From JAGOBP01 sp964550855 (GTDB taxonomy: Bacteria; Chloroflexota; Anaerolineae; Fen-1058): 64,000 nucleotides of DNA. The stretch lies in the NCBI GenBank assembly GCA_964550855.1, contig CAZKBQ010000019.1, positions 1-64,000 of the forward strand. The letters are read 5' to 3'. A model generated the notes under the pieces. The model worked only from the letters and a program-made list of their open reading frames with translations. It was not told the DNA's origin and ran no database searches. Position numbers and translations under genes: made by a program. How positions within the stretch are numbered: position 1 is the first letter of the stretch; each line of letters starts with the position of its first letter. This document shows, piece by piece, positions 15,407 to 23,879 of the stretch.

Positions 15407-16756
15407 ATGCGCCCGCGCGATGTCGGTTACGTACAACTCCTTAAACGCAATCCCGGCTTCACCCGCCTGTGGATCGGACAGTTGGTGTCCAACCTCGGCG
15501 ACTGGTTCAACACCGTCGCCGTGTTGGCGCTGGTTTACGATCTGACCCAATCGGGGCTGAGCACCGGCCTGATCATCATCGCCAGCACACTGCCCGCGTT
15601 TGTGCTCACGCCGTATGCGGGCGCGCTCGTCGATCGGTTTGATCGACGCAAGATCATGATCGCCGCCGACGTCACGCGCGGCGTGATGGCGCTGGGCATG
15701 TTACTCGTCCGCACAGCCGATACGATCTGGCTGTTGTACGTCTTCAGCGCGCTGCTCATCGCCTTTGCCAGCTTCTTCGGCCCGGCGTTGAACTCGGCCA
15801 TTCCCAATCTGGTCCGGCCCGATGAATTGATCTCGGCCAATGCGCTGTCGTCGGCCACGTGGGGGTTGATGCTGGCGGTGGGCGCGGCCGTAGGCGGGGT
15901 GGTGATCGCCGCCCTCGGACGTGATGCGGCCTTTGTGGTGAATTCCGCCTCGTTCTTCTTCTCCGCGGCGATGGTGTTCTCCATCCGCAAATCGTTCGGC
16001 CAACCGGGCCAGTCTTCAACTGCTCAATCGCGCAGTGCCTGGCAGGACTTTCGACAAAGCCTGGGCTTTTTGCGATCGTATCCGCAGGTGTTGTCGAGCG
16101 TGTTGGTGAAAACCGGCATCGGCTTCGCGGGCGGCATCATTTTGCTGCTGACGGTCTTTGCGCAGGGCGTGTTCAAGATCGGTGACGCGGGCGTGGGCTG
16201 GCTGTACTCGGCGCGCGGGCTGGGCGTGTTGATCGGGCCGTATCTGGCGCGGCCACTGGTGGGCCACGATTTGCTCAAGATGCGGCGCGCGATTCTGATC
16301 TCGTTCGTGCTGGCGGGCGTGGGTTATCTGGCCTTTAGCGACGCGGGCGTGTTTGTGCTGGCCGCGATCTTTGTGATGATCGCGCATATGTTCACCGGCA
16401 TTCTGTGGACGTTGAGCTCGACGATGCTGCAATTGCTCACGCCCGACCGGCTGCGCGGCCGCATTTTCGCGCTTGATTTTGGCACCAACACCGTGACCAC
16501 CGCGCTCTCCACGTTTTTGGTCGGCGTGCTGCTGGAGCAGTGGGAGCCGCGCGTAGTCGCCTCTGCGATGGCGATGGTTTTCATCGCCTACGCGTTGCTG
16601 TGGGGTGGGCTGGTTCTGCTCAGCCAGCGACGGCATCCGCAGGCCTGGGCAGCGGTCGGGTCGGCTGAGGCATCGGCCGGGCAGCCAGCAATTACCCGAT
16701 CGAACGAAGCGCCGCCGGCCGCGCATTCCGCCAGCGATACGCGCCCACCAGGCTGA
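15407..16756 (+). CDS. MFS transporter, MFS_3/EntS-like exporter
   Basis: A 449-residue major facilitator protein with about twelve membrane segments. It begins FTRLWIGQLVSNLGDWFNTVAV, the typical first helix of the enterobactin-exporter/macrolide-efflux group, and has the loop 2-3 motif GALVDRFDRRKIMI. A hydrophilic C-terminal tail of about 35 residues follows the last helix. The start at 15407 rests on the -10 box 6 bases upstream; the frame is open further upstream but only over the intergenic region. Its last 65 bases overlap tail-to-tail with another MFS gene on the opposite strand. The substrate is unknown. Confidence 0.83.
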   Translation: MRPRDVGYVQLLKRNPGFTRLWIGQLVSNLGDWFNTVAVLALVYDLTQSGLSTGLIIIASTLPAFVLTPYAGALVDRFDRRKIMIAADVTRGVMALGMLLVRTADTIWLLYVFSALLIAFASFFGPALNSAIPNLVRPDELISANALSSATWGLMLAVGAAVGGVVIAALGRDAAFVVNSASFFFSAAMVFSIRKSFGQPGQSSTAQSRSAWQDFRQSLGFLRSYPQVLSSVLVKTGIGFAGGIILLLTVFAQGVFKIGDAGVGWLYSARGLGVLIGPYLARPLVGHDLLKMRRAILISFVLAGVGYLAFSDAGVFVLAAIFVMIAHMFTGILWTLSSTMLQLLTPDRLRGRIFALDFGTNTVTTALSTFLVGVLLEQWEPRVVASAMAMVFIAYALLWGGLVLLSQRRHPQAWAAVGSAEASAGQPAITRSNEAPPAAHSASDTRPPG

Positions 16757-17969
16757 CACCCGCCAGGCATAGGACCGCGCACAAGAAGATGGCCAGGCTC
16801 ACGCCGGCCGCCTGACCCACACTTCCCAGAAACAGTCCGCCGATCGGCGTGCTGCCCTGCGCCAGCAAGACATTGATGCTCAACACGCGCCCGCGCAGGT
16901 TCTCCGGCGTATTGAGCTGCAAGAGCGAGTTGGTGGAAGTGGCGCACGTGATGCCGGTGACGCCCAGCAGCACGAATAGGCCCATCGATAGCCAGAACGA
17001 CTTCGACAGCGCCAGCGCGCCCAGCAGCACGCTGAACAACGCCCCGCTGATCAACATCCGCCGCATCGTGATCGTGCGCGCGTAGGCGGTAGCGATGGCG
17101 GCGATCAACGCACCCACGCCCATCGCCGCGCTGAGCAGCCCGAAGCCGGCCGAGTCTGTGTTCAAAATATTGTCCGCGACCAGCGGCGTGACCACGGTGA
17201 AGTTGTAGCCAAATGTGCCGATAAACGCCACGACGATCAGGATGGACAGAATGATCGGCGTGCGGGCCGCGTATCTCAGCCCTTCCTTCAGATTGACCCA
17301 CACCGAACCGCCACGGGCGGGCGGGGCGGCAAAGAACGAACGCGCATCCATCTTCAGCAGCGCGCCGATCACCGGCGCAAAACTGATCGCATTCAAGATC
17401 AACGTCGGCGCGATGCCGATCAACTTGATCACCACACCGGCCAGCGCCGGGCCGAAGATGCGCGCGCCCTGAAACGTCATGGAGTTCAGCCCGACGGCGT
17501 TGACGATGTCCTTGCGGCCCACCATCTCAAACAGAAACGCCTGCCGCAGCGGATTGTCCAGCGCCGTGATCAGGCCCTGCGTGACGGCCAGCACATACAC
17601 GTGCCAGAGCTGAATCACGCCCGTGAAGACCAGCAGGGCGAAGATCGCCGCCTGCGCCATCAGCAGCGATTGCGTGATCACCAGCGTGCGGCGCTTCGGC
17701 AGCCGATCGGCCAGTACGCCCCCGTAGAGTGCAAAGAGCATCACCGGCAGAAATTGCAGGGTGATCACCGTGCCCAAGGCCAGCGGCGAATCGTCCGTCA
17801 GTTTCAGGACCAGCCAGGCTTGCGCCGTGGTCTGCATCCATGTGCCGGTGACGGAGATCACCTGACCGAACCAGAACAACCGAAAGTTACGAACGCGCAG
17901 TGCTTCGAAGCCGCGCGCAGCGGCCAGCCACCAGCCGTGCAGGCGGCCATTCAATGCAGAAGTGCTCAA
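16692..17969 (-). CDS. MFS transporter, MFS_3/EntS-like exporter
   Basis: A 425-residue major facilitator exporter of the same group as its convergent neighbour (FRLFWFGQVISVTGTWMQTTAQAW, GVLADRLPKRRTLVI). The start is proposed as TTG at 17969: it overlaps the stop of the upstream regulator gene as TTGA and is preceded by GAGG at a suitable distance, pointing to translational coupling. A longer reading from ATG 18032 would add 21 residues without a good ribosome binding site. Twelve membrane segments are visible. Being coupled to an XRE-STAND regulator, it may export a compound that the regulator senses; this is inference. Confidence 0.8.
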   Translation of the reverse strand: MSTSALNGRLHGWWLAAARGFEALRVRNFRLFWFGQVISVTGTWMQTTAQAWLVLKLTDDSPLALGTVITLQFLPVMLFALYGGVLADRLPKRRTLVITQSLLMAQAAIFALLVFTGVIQLWHVYVLAVTQGLITALDNPLRQAFLFEMVGRKDIVNAVGLNSMTFQGARIFGPALAGVVIKLIGIAPTLILNAISFAPVIGALLKMDARSFFAAPPARGGSVWVNLKEGLRYAARTPIILSILIVVAFIGTFGYNFTVVTPLVADNILNTDSAGFGLLSAAMGVGALIAAIATAYARTITMRRMLISGALFSVLLGALALSKSFWLSMGLFVLLGVTGITCATSTNSLLQLNTPENLRGRVLSINVLLAQGSTPIGGLFLGSVGQAAGVSLAIFLCAVLCLAGVSLVGAYRWRNARPAALRSIG

Positions 17970-19378
17970 GATGAACCTCGATGATGTCGGCGCGGGCAGA
18001 AGCGGAGAACAATCGGGATGTTGCCGGGCCATGTCGCGCTGAGTTTGGCAGGAGTAATTATCGTCCAGTCGGGTGAAAGCGCAACCCGCGCGAGGGGCGT
18101 CGTTTCGTTTGCCGATTTGATTTGCTTTTTGCTGCCATCATTGAACGATTTGACCACCAGACTCTTGTCGATCAGCGACGTGAGGCCGGCGCCAACGTCC
18201 GGCATCTGCGCCACAGCCTGGGCGGCCTCAAGCGTGAAACCGCCCGAAAAGACAGACAAACGCGCCAGCAACGTCTGCTCGTTACGGCTCAACAGATCGT
18301 CGCTCCAGGCGATGGCCGCGTGCAGTGTTTTCTGACGGGCAGGTATTCCGCGCAGCCCGTCAGCGTGCAGCGTTAAGTCGCGTGTCAAATTCGATAACAA
18401 CGTCTGAGGCGACATCAGGCGCGCCCGGGCCGCGATCAATTCGATCGCGAGCGGCAGTCCATCGAGTCGGCGGCAGATTTCTGCAACCGCCGGTAGATTC
18501 TCTGGCGCCAGCACAAAATCCGAACGCACGGCGCGGGCGCGATCGGCAAACAGGCGCAGCGCTGAAAATTGCTCCAGCCCTTCAACCTTCAGCGCTTCGA
18601 GCTGCGCGTCGTCCGGCGTGAGCAACGGCGGAACGGTGTACAACCATTCGCCGGGCGTGCGCAATGATTCGCGGCTGGTGACGATCAGTTTCAAACGCGG
18701 ACAGGCCGCCAGCAGCTCGGGCACGAGTGGCGCGGCTTCGATGACCTGCTCGAAATTATCCAGCACGATTAAGATCTGCCGATCGGCAATGCCCTCAATG
18801 AGGCGCTCGTGAGGCGGGCGCTGATCGGCCTGAATGAGGCCGAGCGTCTGGGCGATCGTCGGGGCGACGAGGGCAGGATCGCTGATCGGGGCCAGCGGGA
18901 CGAAAAAGACGCCATCGGCAAAATCGGGCAGCAGTTCATTCGCCACCTGCAAACTCAACCGCGTCTTGCCGATGCCCGGCGGCCCCATCAACGTGACATG
19001 GCGCGTTGTCGGGCTGGCCAGATATTCACGCACTTTGGCAACATCGCGCTCCCGCCCGATGAACGACGTCAGCGGCGCGGGCAGGCGAGAGCCGGGTGTC
19101 GCCCGCTCAACATGCCAGGCTACACCGGTCAGGAGCGACGCGGGAGCGGCTTGCCAGTTGCCGCGAGCAAAGCGCTGGAAAGCGGCGTGATCGGAAGGAG
19201 CAATCGCGAAGATGTCTGCCAAACGATCGATGATTGACGACGAGGGGCGGCGCTCTTCGGCCTCAAGCTTGCGCAGCGCGATGGTCGAGCAACCGATTTG
19301 TTCAGCCAGCTGCGCCTGAGTCAAACGCAAGCGTTTGCGTTCGCGCTGAAGCCATTCGCCAAACGTCATTTCAGCCAT
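17966..19378 (-). CDS. XRE-family regulator with STAND/NB-ARC ATPase domain, short form
   Basis: A 470-residue predicted transcription factor. Residues 5-60 are a Cro/C1-type helix-turn-helix (LTQAQLAEQIGCSTIALRKLE). A STAND ATPase follows with Walker A GPPGIGKT at 132-139, Walker B ILIVLDNFEQV, the sensor LIVTSRESL and GLPLAIEL. Relatives continue for several hundred residues with a winged helix and TPR-like sensor repeats. Here the protein loses recognisable similarity after SLIDKSLVV and ends within about 60 residues, so the sensor part is missing, most likely by deletion or frameshift. Its stop overlaps the TTG start of the MFS gene. A perfect 18-bp palindrome (19417-19434) in the divergent intergenic region is its probable operator. 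Confidence 0.78.
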   Translation of the reverse strand: MAEMTFGEWLQRERKRLRLTQAQLAEQIGCSTIALRKLEAEERRPSSSIIDRLADIFAIAPSDHAAFQRFARGNWQAAPASLLTGVAWHVERATPGSRLPAPLTSFIGRERDVAKVREYLASPTTRHVTLMGPPGIGKTRLSLQVANELLPDFADGVFFVPLAPISDPALVAPTIAQTLGLIQADQRPPHERLIEGIADRQILIVLDNFEQVIEAAPLVPELLAACPRLKLIVTSRESLRTPGEWLYTVPPLLTPDDAQLEALKVEGLEQFSALRLFADRARAVRSDFVLAPENLPAVAEICRRLDGLPLAIELIAARARLMSPQTLLSNLTRDLTLHADGLRGIPARQKTLHAAIAWSDDLLSRNEQTLLARLSVFSGGFTLEAAQAVAQMPDVGAGLTSLIDKSLVVKSFNDGSKKQIKSANETTPLARVALSPDWTIITPAKLSATWPGNIPIVLRFCPRRHHRGSS

Positions 19379-19416
19379 CGTGCCCCCGTGCCACGGCTGA
19401 CAAGGGTATCACTTTT

Positions 19417-19434
19417 GTATCGCTCCAGCGATAC
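19417..19434. promoter_or_regulatory. Palindromic operator between the XRE-STAND gene and a secreted protein gene
   Basis: GTATCGCT-CC-AGCGATAC is a perfect inverted repeat with 8-base arms. A further half-site GTATCAC lies at 19406-19412. The site is centred 47 bases above the XRE start and about 68 bases above the ATG at 19494, so it could control both divergent genes. Confidence 0.65.
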
Positions 19435-19493
19435 CAGCGCGCTTGAGAGGGGCGTGACATCTCTTTTCCCGGTCGATAAAAAGGAGACAAGTC

Positions 19494-20030
19494 ATGAACA
19501 CCGGAACATTCCAACGACACGGTCTGATGCGATTAGTAAGTGCACTGCTCTTGCTGGCCAGTCTGTTGGCGCTCGGAGCCAGCCTCACGGTTCAAACCCC
19601 GGTAGCCCAGGCGGACAATAAGCGCGGACTAGAAGGAGCTTGGCGCGTGCAGGTGACGCTGTATAACTGCGCCACCGGCGCAGCCGGAGCGACCTTCGGA
19701 TCATTGCTGTCATTCGCGCCGGGCGGCACACTCAGCGAAGCCACTTCCAGTCCGGTCTTCCAACCGGGTCAGCGGGGGCCCGGTCTCGGAATTTGGAGCC
19801 GCGCCGGTGCGCACACTTACCGGGCCGTGTCTGACGCGTTTATCCTCTTTACGACCGCGCCGAATCCGCCGGCGCCTGGTTTCCAGCGCGGTACGCAGCG
19901 CATCACCCAAGAAATTGAAGTGAATGGCGATCAGTTCACCGCCGTCGCCTCCATTCAGTTTTTCAATGAGGCCGGCCAGGTGGTGGCGACCGGTTGTGCG
20001 CGAGCGAGCGGTCAACGATTCACCGAGTAG
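19494..20030 (+). CDS. Exported protein of unknown function
   Basis: A 178-residue protein with a Sec signal peptide (hydrophobic stretch at about residues 12-33; likely cleavage after AQA at residue 40). The mature domain of about 138 residues is beta-rich and starts RGLEGAWRVQVTL; phrases such as SFAPGGTLSEA, GLGIWSRAGAHTYRA and QRITQEIEVNGDQF recall small lipocalin-like eight-strand barrels found in Chloroflexota and cyanobacteria. The start has the ribosome binding site AAAGGAG. It is divergent from the XRE-STAND regulator and shares its palindrome, so it may be part of that regulon. Ligand and role are unknown. Confidence 0.75.
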   Translation: MNTGTFQRHGLMRLVSALLLLASLLALGASLTVQTPVAQADNKRGLEGAWRVQVTLYNCATGAAGATFGSLLSFAPGGTLSEATSSPVFQPGQRGPGLGIWSRAGAHTYRAVSDAFILFTTAPNPPAPGFQRGTQRITQEIEVNGDQFTAVASIQFFNEAGQVVATGCARASGQRFTE

Positions 20031-20069
20031 ATCGGCAAGGCAACTTGGCCCTGGTAAGGGAGGAGAACC

Positions 20070-21006
20070 ATGAGTAGCAAACGTTCAATCGTTTGGGCGG
20101 TAATGCTGATTGGATTGATCATTAGTGCTTGTGCGCCGACCGGGGCTGCGCCTGTGCCGATTGCGCCTTCTGCACCGACGGCGGCTGCGCCAACCCTGGC
20201 AGCTACTGCTGCTCCTGCTGATCCGGCTGCTGTGGTTAAGGCGTATATCACTACGGCGAATACAGGCAACTTTGATGCGACTTCAGTGTTCTATGCCGAC
20301 AATGCTGTAGTCAAGAATCCGTTGGGGCTATTTGTCGGCAAAGAGCAAATCGACGGGTGGTTGAAATCCGATGTGCAAACGACGCGAGCCAAGCCGGTTG
20401 GGTTTCAGGTCAACGGCAACACCGTGATCGTCACAGGCACGGTGACGCTGGATCGCTTCGTCAAGTTGGGCATTGACCCGGTCGCCTTCCGTTCCGAGTA
20501 CCTCATTGAAGGCGGCAAGATCAAGTATTTTTTCGCCGGCGGTGTTGTTGACTCCGGCGCAACAGGACAAAGTCAAAGCGGCTGCCCCGGCGCAGCCGGT
20601 CGCCGTTGATCTGGCCGCGATCCCGAAGGCCTATATTGCTGCTGCCAATTCAGGTGATTTCGATAAGGCGTTGGCGTTCTATGCGGACGATGCCGTGGTC
20701 AGGAATCCGCTGGGACTGTTTGTCGGCAAGCAGCAGATCGGCGAGTGGCTTAAGGTGGATGTAAAGACCACGCGCGCCAATCCCATAGGCTATCAAATCG
20801 TCGGCGGCAACACCGTCATGGTCACCGGCACGGTGTCGCTGGATCGGTTTGTCAAGGTTGGCATTGACTCAGTCGCCTTTCGTTCGGAGTACCTTATCGA
20901 GAATGGGAAGATCAAGTTCTTCTCGCCAACGGTCTTGCTCACGCCGGAGCAGCAAGCCAGGGTTGCCGCCGCAGCGACTGCGCCAACGCCAACGGCTGTC
21001 AAGTAG
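20070..21006 (+). pseudogene. Lipoprotein with two tandem SnoaL/NTF2-like domains, split by a +1 frameshift
   Basis: The reading frame starting at 20070 encodes a lipoprotein signal (LIISAC, Cys21), an Ala/Pro-rich linker and one SnoaL-like domain, and then runs out of register at about 20533, ending at 20609. The adjacent frame continues without interruption to 21006 and encodes the rest of domain 1 and a second copy of the same domain. Both copies share phrases such as NPLGLFVGK, VTGTV.LDRFVK and VAFRSEYLIE. Skipping one T in the run of six T at about 20528-20533 joins them as KYFSPAVLLTP, which matches KFFSPTVLLTP at the end of copy 2. The disruption is therefore a one-base insertion in a homopolymer: a genuine mutation or a sequencing error. 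The function of the domain is unknown. Confidence 0.82.
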
Positions 21007-21048
21007 CCCCATGTACGCCCGGCCGACAACTTCATACCACCTCACCCA

Positions 21049-21079
21049 ACCTGCGCCAGATCAAACACCTGGCGCAGGT
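21049..21079 (+). terminator. Hairpin downstream of the SnoaL-like lipoprotein gene
   Basis: An 11-bp perfect stem, ACCTGCGCCAG and CTGGCGCAGGT, with a 9-base loop. No T-run follows, so it is a weak or factor-assisted terminator at best. It separates the lipoprotein gene from the promoter of the ABC exporter. Confidence 0.5.
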
Positions 21080-21094
21080 CAGGCCAACGCCCGC

Positions 21095-21123
21095 TTGTGC
21101 TTCCGTCGGCGACGGGCTACAAT
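21095..21123 (+). promoter_or_regulatory. Promoter of the ABC exporter gene (leaderless)
   Basis: TTGTGC (21095-21100) and TACAAT (21118-21123) are spaced by 17 bases. The ATG at 21130 follows the -10 by 6 bases, so the mRNA should be leaderless. Confidence 0.65.
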
Positions 21124-21129
21124 CACTGC

Positions 21130-23115
21130 ATGGGAATGGGTCTGCATAGCGGCGGCGGTTGGTTCGGCTATCTCCGCGCCACCGATGAAAAGCCAAAAGT
21201 CACCTGGTCGTTGTTGAAGCGCGTCCTGCGCTACGCGCGACCGTATCGCCGGCACATCGCCGGCATGCTGCTGCTGATTTTGCTCACCACCGGCACCGGC
21301 CTGTTGATGCCGCTGATCTTCCGCCGCATGATCGACGTCACCATTCCCGCCGGCGATGTCAATCAGCTGGTACTCCTCGCGCTGGGCCTGCTGTTCATTC
21401 CCGCTTTCAACGGTCTGGTCAATGTGGCCCAGCGCCAGCTCAACGCCCGGGTGGGCGAAGGCGTGGTCTATGACCTGCGCGTGGATCTGTTTGCGCGCTT
21501 GCAGCGCATGTCCCTCCGTTTCTTCACCAACACCAAAGTCGGCGAGCTGATGAGCCGCCTCAACAACGACGTGGTCGGGGCGCAAAACGCCATCAGCAAC
21601 ACCATCGTCAACATCATTACCAACTTCATCCAGGCCGCGGCGGTGCTGCTGGTGATGCTGACACTGGAATGGCGGTTGACGATCATCAGCGTGGTAATCC
21701 TGCCGCTCTTCATGCTGGCCGCCCGGCAGATGGGCACGCGCCTGCGCGACGTCTCGCGCCGACAGATGGATGCCAACGCGGCCATGAACGCCATGATGGT
21801 CGAGACGCTCAGCATCGGCGGGGCGCTGCTCGTGAAGCTGTTTGGCCGCCGGGACGTGGAGGTCGATCGGTTTGCGGCGCGAGCGCGGGTGGTGCGGGAT
21901 ACCGGCGTCCGCCGGGCCGTCGTCGGCGTGATCTTCTTCGTCATCGTAGGGCTGCTCAGCGCCATCGGTACCGCGCTGGTGTACGGCCTGGGCGGCTATC
22001 TCGTCATTCAGCGCGCCTTCACCATCGGCACCATCGTAGCCTTCGGCGCGTATCTGACCAGCCTGTACAGCGCACTGCAGGGGCTGGCCAACGCGCCGGT
22101 CGATTTTGCCACGTCGATGGTGAGCTTTGAGCGCGTCTTTGAAGTGCTCGATCTGCCGGCCGAAATTCAGGAGAAACCGGGCGCATTGACGCTGCCGATG
22201 GTGCGCGGCGATCTCGTCTTCGACAATGTATCGTTTCGCTACGATGTGGACGATCGACAGCTGCTCAGCGAAGTGCAGCGCTTCGGCCAGATGTCACAGG
22301 TGAAGGCGGTGCTATCGGGCGACGACCACAAGCCGATTGATCCCCGCAGCCCCAACGGCGACGAACCACCGGCGTCTCAGAGTCAGGCGCGCATCACCGC
22401 GCTCGACGGCATCTCATTTACGGCGCGGCCCGGCCAGTTGACGGCGCTGGTCGGCCCCAGCGGGGCAGGCAAGACCACGCTGACCTACTTGATCCCGCGC
22501 CTCTACGACCCGATCGCCGGCCGCATCCTACTCGACGGGCACGATCTGCGCGACGTGACGCTGGATTCGCTCGCCGCGCAGATCGGCATGGTGACTCAGG
22601 AGACGCACCTCTTCCACGACACCATCCGCACCAACTTGCTGTACGCCAAACTCGACGCGACCCAGGCCGAGATCGAACGCGCCGCGCAGGCCGCCAACAT
22701 CCACGACTTCATCATGGGCCTGCCCGATCGCTACGACACCATCGTCGGCGAGCGCGGTTATCGGCTGAGCGGCGGTGAGAAGCAGCGCATCGCCCTGGCG
22801 CGCGTGATTCTGAAGGACCCGCGCCTGCTGGTGCTGGACGAAGCCACCAGCTCGCTCGACAGCGAATCGGAAGCGCTGATCCAGGACGCCTTAAAGCGCG
22901 TGATGGCCGGGCGCACCAGCATCGTCATCGCGCACCGGCTCAGCACCATCCTCGCCGCCGATCAGATCCTTGTGCTCGACCGCGGTCGAATTGTGGAGCG
23001 CGGCACGCACGCCGAACTGCTGGAGCGCGGCGGCCTGTACGCGCACCTGTACGAAACGCAGTTCAATCGCGGCCAGCCCGCCCTGGGCCTTAGCGCTCGA
23101 GCAGCGGCAGGTTGA
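21130..23115 (+). CDS. ABC exporter, fused membrane and ATPase domains (ABCB type)
   Basis: A 661-residue half-transporter that should work as a dimer (MsbA/multidrug or lipid exporter type). Six membrane helices lie in residues 45-320. The ATPase has Walker A GPSGAGKT (about 442-449), Q-loop VTQETHLF, signature LSGGEKQRIA, Walker B LLVLDEATSSLD and H-loop IAHRLST. An unusual hydrophilic insertion of about 45 residues (374-420) separates the A-loop tyrosine (SFRYD, Tyr371) from the strand ITALDGISF, a place where exporters normally have only a few residues. The start at 21130 is set by the -10 box 6 bases upstream. The substrate is unknown. Confidence 0.87.
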   Translation: MGMGLHSGGGWFGYLRATDEKPKVTWSLLKRVLRYARPYRRHIAGMLLLILLTTGTGLLMPLIFRRMIDVTIPAGDVNQLVLLALGLLFIPAFNGLVNVAQRQLNARVGEGVVYDLRVDLFARLQRMSLRFFTNTKVGELMSRLNNDVVGAQNAISNTIVNIITNFIQAAAVLLVMLTLEWRLTIISVVILPLFMLAARQMGTRLRDVSRRQMDANAAMNAMMVETLSIGGALLVKLFGRRDVEVDRFAARARVVRDTGVRRAVVGVIFFVIVGLLSAIGTALVYGLGGYLVIQRAFTIGTIVAFGAYLTSLYSALQGLANAPVDFATSMVSFERVFEVLDLPAEIQEKPGALTLPMVRGDLVFDNVSFRYDVDDRQLLSEVQRFGQMSQVKAVLSGDDHKPIDPRSPNGDEPPASQSQARITALDGISFTARPGQLTALVGPSGAGKTTLTYLIPRLYDPIAGRILLDGHDLRDVTLDSLAAQIGMVTQETHLFHDTIRTNLLYAKLDATQAEIERAAQAANIHDFIMGLPDRYDTIVGERGYRLSGGEKQRIALARVILKDPRLLVLDEATSSLDSESEALIQDALKRVMAGRTSIVIAHRLSTILAADQILVLDRGRIVERGTHAELLERGGLYAHLYETQFNRGQPALGLSARAAAG

Positions 23116-23365
23116 CCTCGAACTCGATCGCGCTCAGCAGTCCGCCGGCCAGCCAGGCCGCATCGCTGATCGCCGTGGTGGCCTGAACCCGCTCGCCGTC
23201 GTCGGCCGCAGATCCACCGCTCAGTCGTCCGACCGTAGTCGTGTCGGGCGCGCGATCGGACCGGGGCACAGACGCCGTCGCCGTCACCGCCAGGCTCAAG
23301 GCCGCGGTCACCACGGCCGCGACACCGATCAGCATCAACACCCGCAGCGCCGTCCCGATCTTCAT
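23090..23365 (-). CDS. Small exported or membrane-anchored protein
   Basis: A 91-residue protein with one N-terminal hydrophobic segment (MLIGVAAVVTAALSLAVTA, about residues 10-28) and a polar remainder ending IEFEVNLPLLER. Its ATG overlaps the stop of the preceding secreted-protein gene (ATGA), so the two are translationally coupled. Its last 26 bases overlap the 3' end of the ABC exporter on the other strand. Family not recognised; the pairing with a Cys-rich secreted protein suggests a two-component envelope unit. Confidence 0.6.
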   Translation of the reverse strand: MKIGTALRVLMLIGVAAVVTAALSLAVTATASVPRSDRAPDTTTVGRLSGGSAADDGERVQATTAISDAAWLAGGLLSAIEFEVNLPLLER

Positions 23366-23757
23366 GGCCGCACCTCGACACCCTGCACTACACGGCAATC
23401 GGTGCTGGCGCAGCCGCAATTCGTCCCGCTGGTGTCATTGGGATCGAAATAGATGCCCAGGTGACCGTTCAGCGCTTTGACTGTCGTAAACACGCTGAGC
23501 ATCCGTGAGGCCGTGGCCGAATCGGTGGTAGTGCAAAAGGCGAACCAGGAGATGGTGCCGTTGTACGCTACGGTACAATGAGCGTGGACTCGGTTGGTAA
23601 ACGCAGCCACATTATCCACTGTGCACGAGTAAAAGACGTTCGGTGCGGCCGGCGCCCCGGCCTGCGCGGGCGTGCTGGCGGCCAGCAGCGCCGCGACGAC
23701 GATCAATACGATGGCGGCCGGCGCGAGTCGGCCGTAACGAGTTGCGATCTTCAGCAT
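23362..23757 (-). CDS. Small secreted cysteine-rich protein
   Basis: A 131-residue protein with a signal peptide (IVLIVVAALLAASTPAQA, likely cleavage after residue 33). The mature part of about 98 residues has six Cys (YSC, AHC, AFC, TNC, GC, TDC), enough for three disulfides, and aromatic-rich strands such as TISWFAFC. The start ATG at 23757 is preceded by AGAGGAGG. It overlaps the next small gene by ATGA. No family is recognised. Confidence 0.65.
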   Translation of the reverse strand: MLKIATRYGRLAPAAIVLIVVAALLAASTPAQAGAPAAPNVFYSCTVDNVAAFTNRVHAHCTVAYNGTISWFAFCTTTDSATASRMLSVFTTVKALNGHLGIYFDPNDTSGTNCGCASTDCRVVQGVEVRP

Positions 23758-23823
23758 GTCAGCCTCCTCTGGATGACCCTCCATGAAACGCCGCTCGAAC
23801 GCGACGCCGACGCGCCGCTGATC

Positions 23824-23853
23824 GTATTATCAACCAATAGCCCGGCGCGTCAA
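23824..23853 (-). promoter_or_regulatory. Promoter of the two small exported-protein genes
   Basis: On the minus strand TTGACG (23853-23848) and TAATAC (23829-23824) are spaced by 18 bases, giving a leader of about 60 bases before the ATG at 23757. Confidence 0.5.
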
Positions 23854-23879
23854 TGACGTGAGTCACACCGGCCCGATTA

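Noticed and set aside
17970..18032. Starting the minus-strand MFS exporter at ATG 18032
   Set aside because: This adds 21 residues without similarity to the family and no good ribosome binding site, while TTG 17969 has GAGG and a TTGA overlap with the upstream stop.
20528..20540. Programmed -1 frameshifting at T-TTT-TTC in the SnoaL-like gene
   Set aside because: A -1 shift leads quickly to a stop (TGA). The continuing frame is +1, and one extra T explains it better than recoding.
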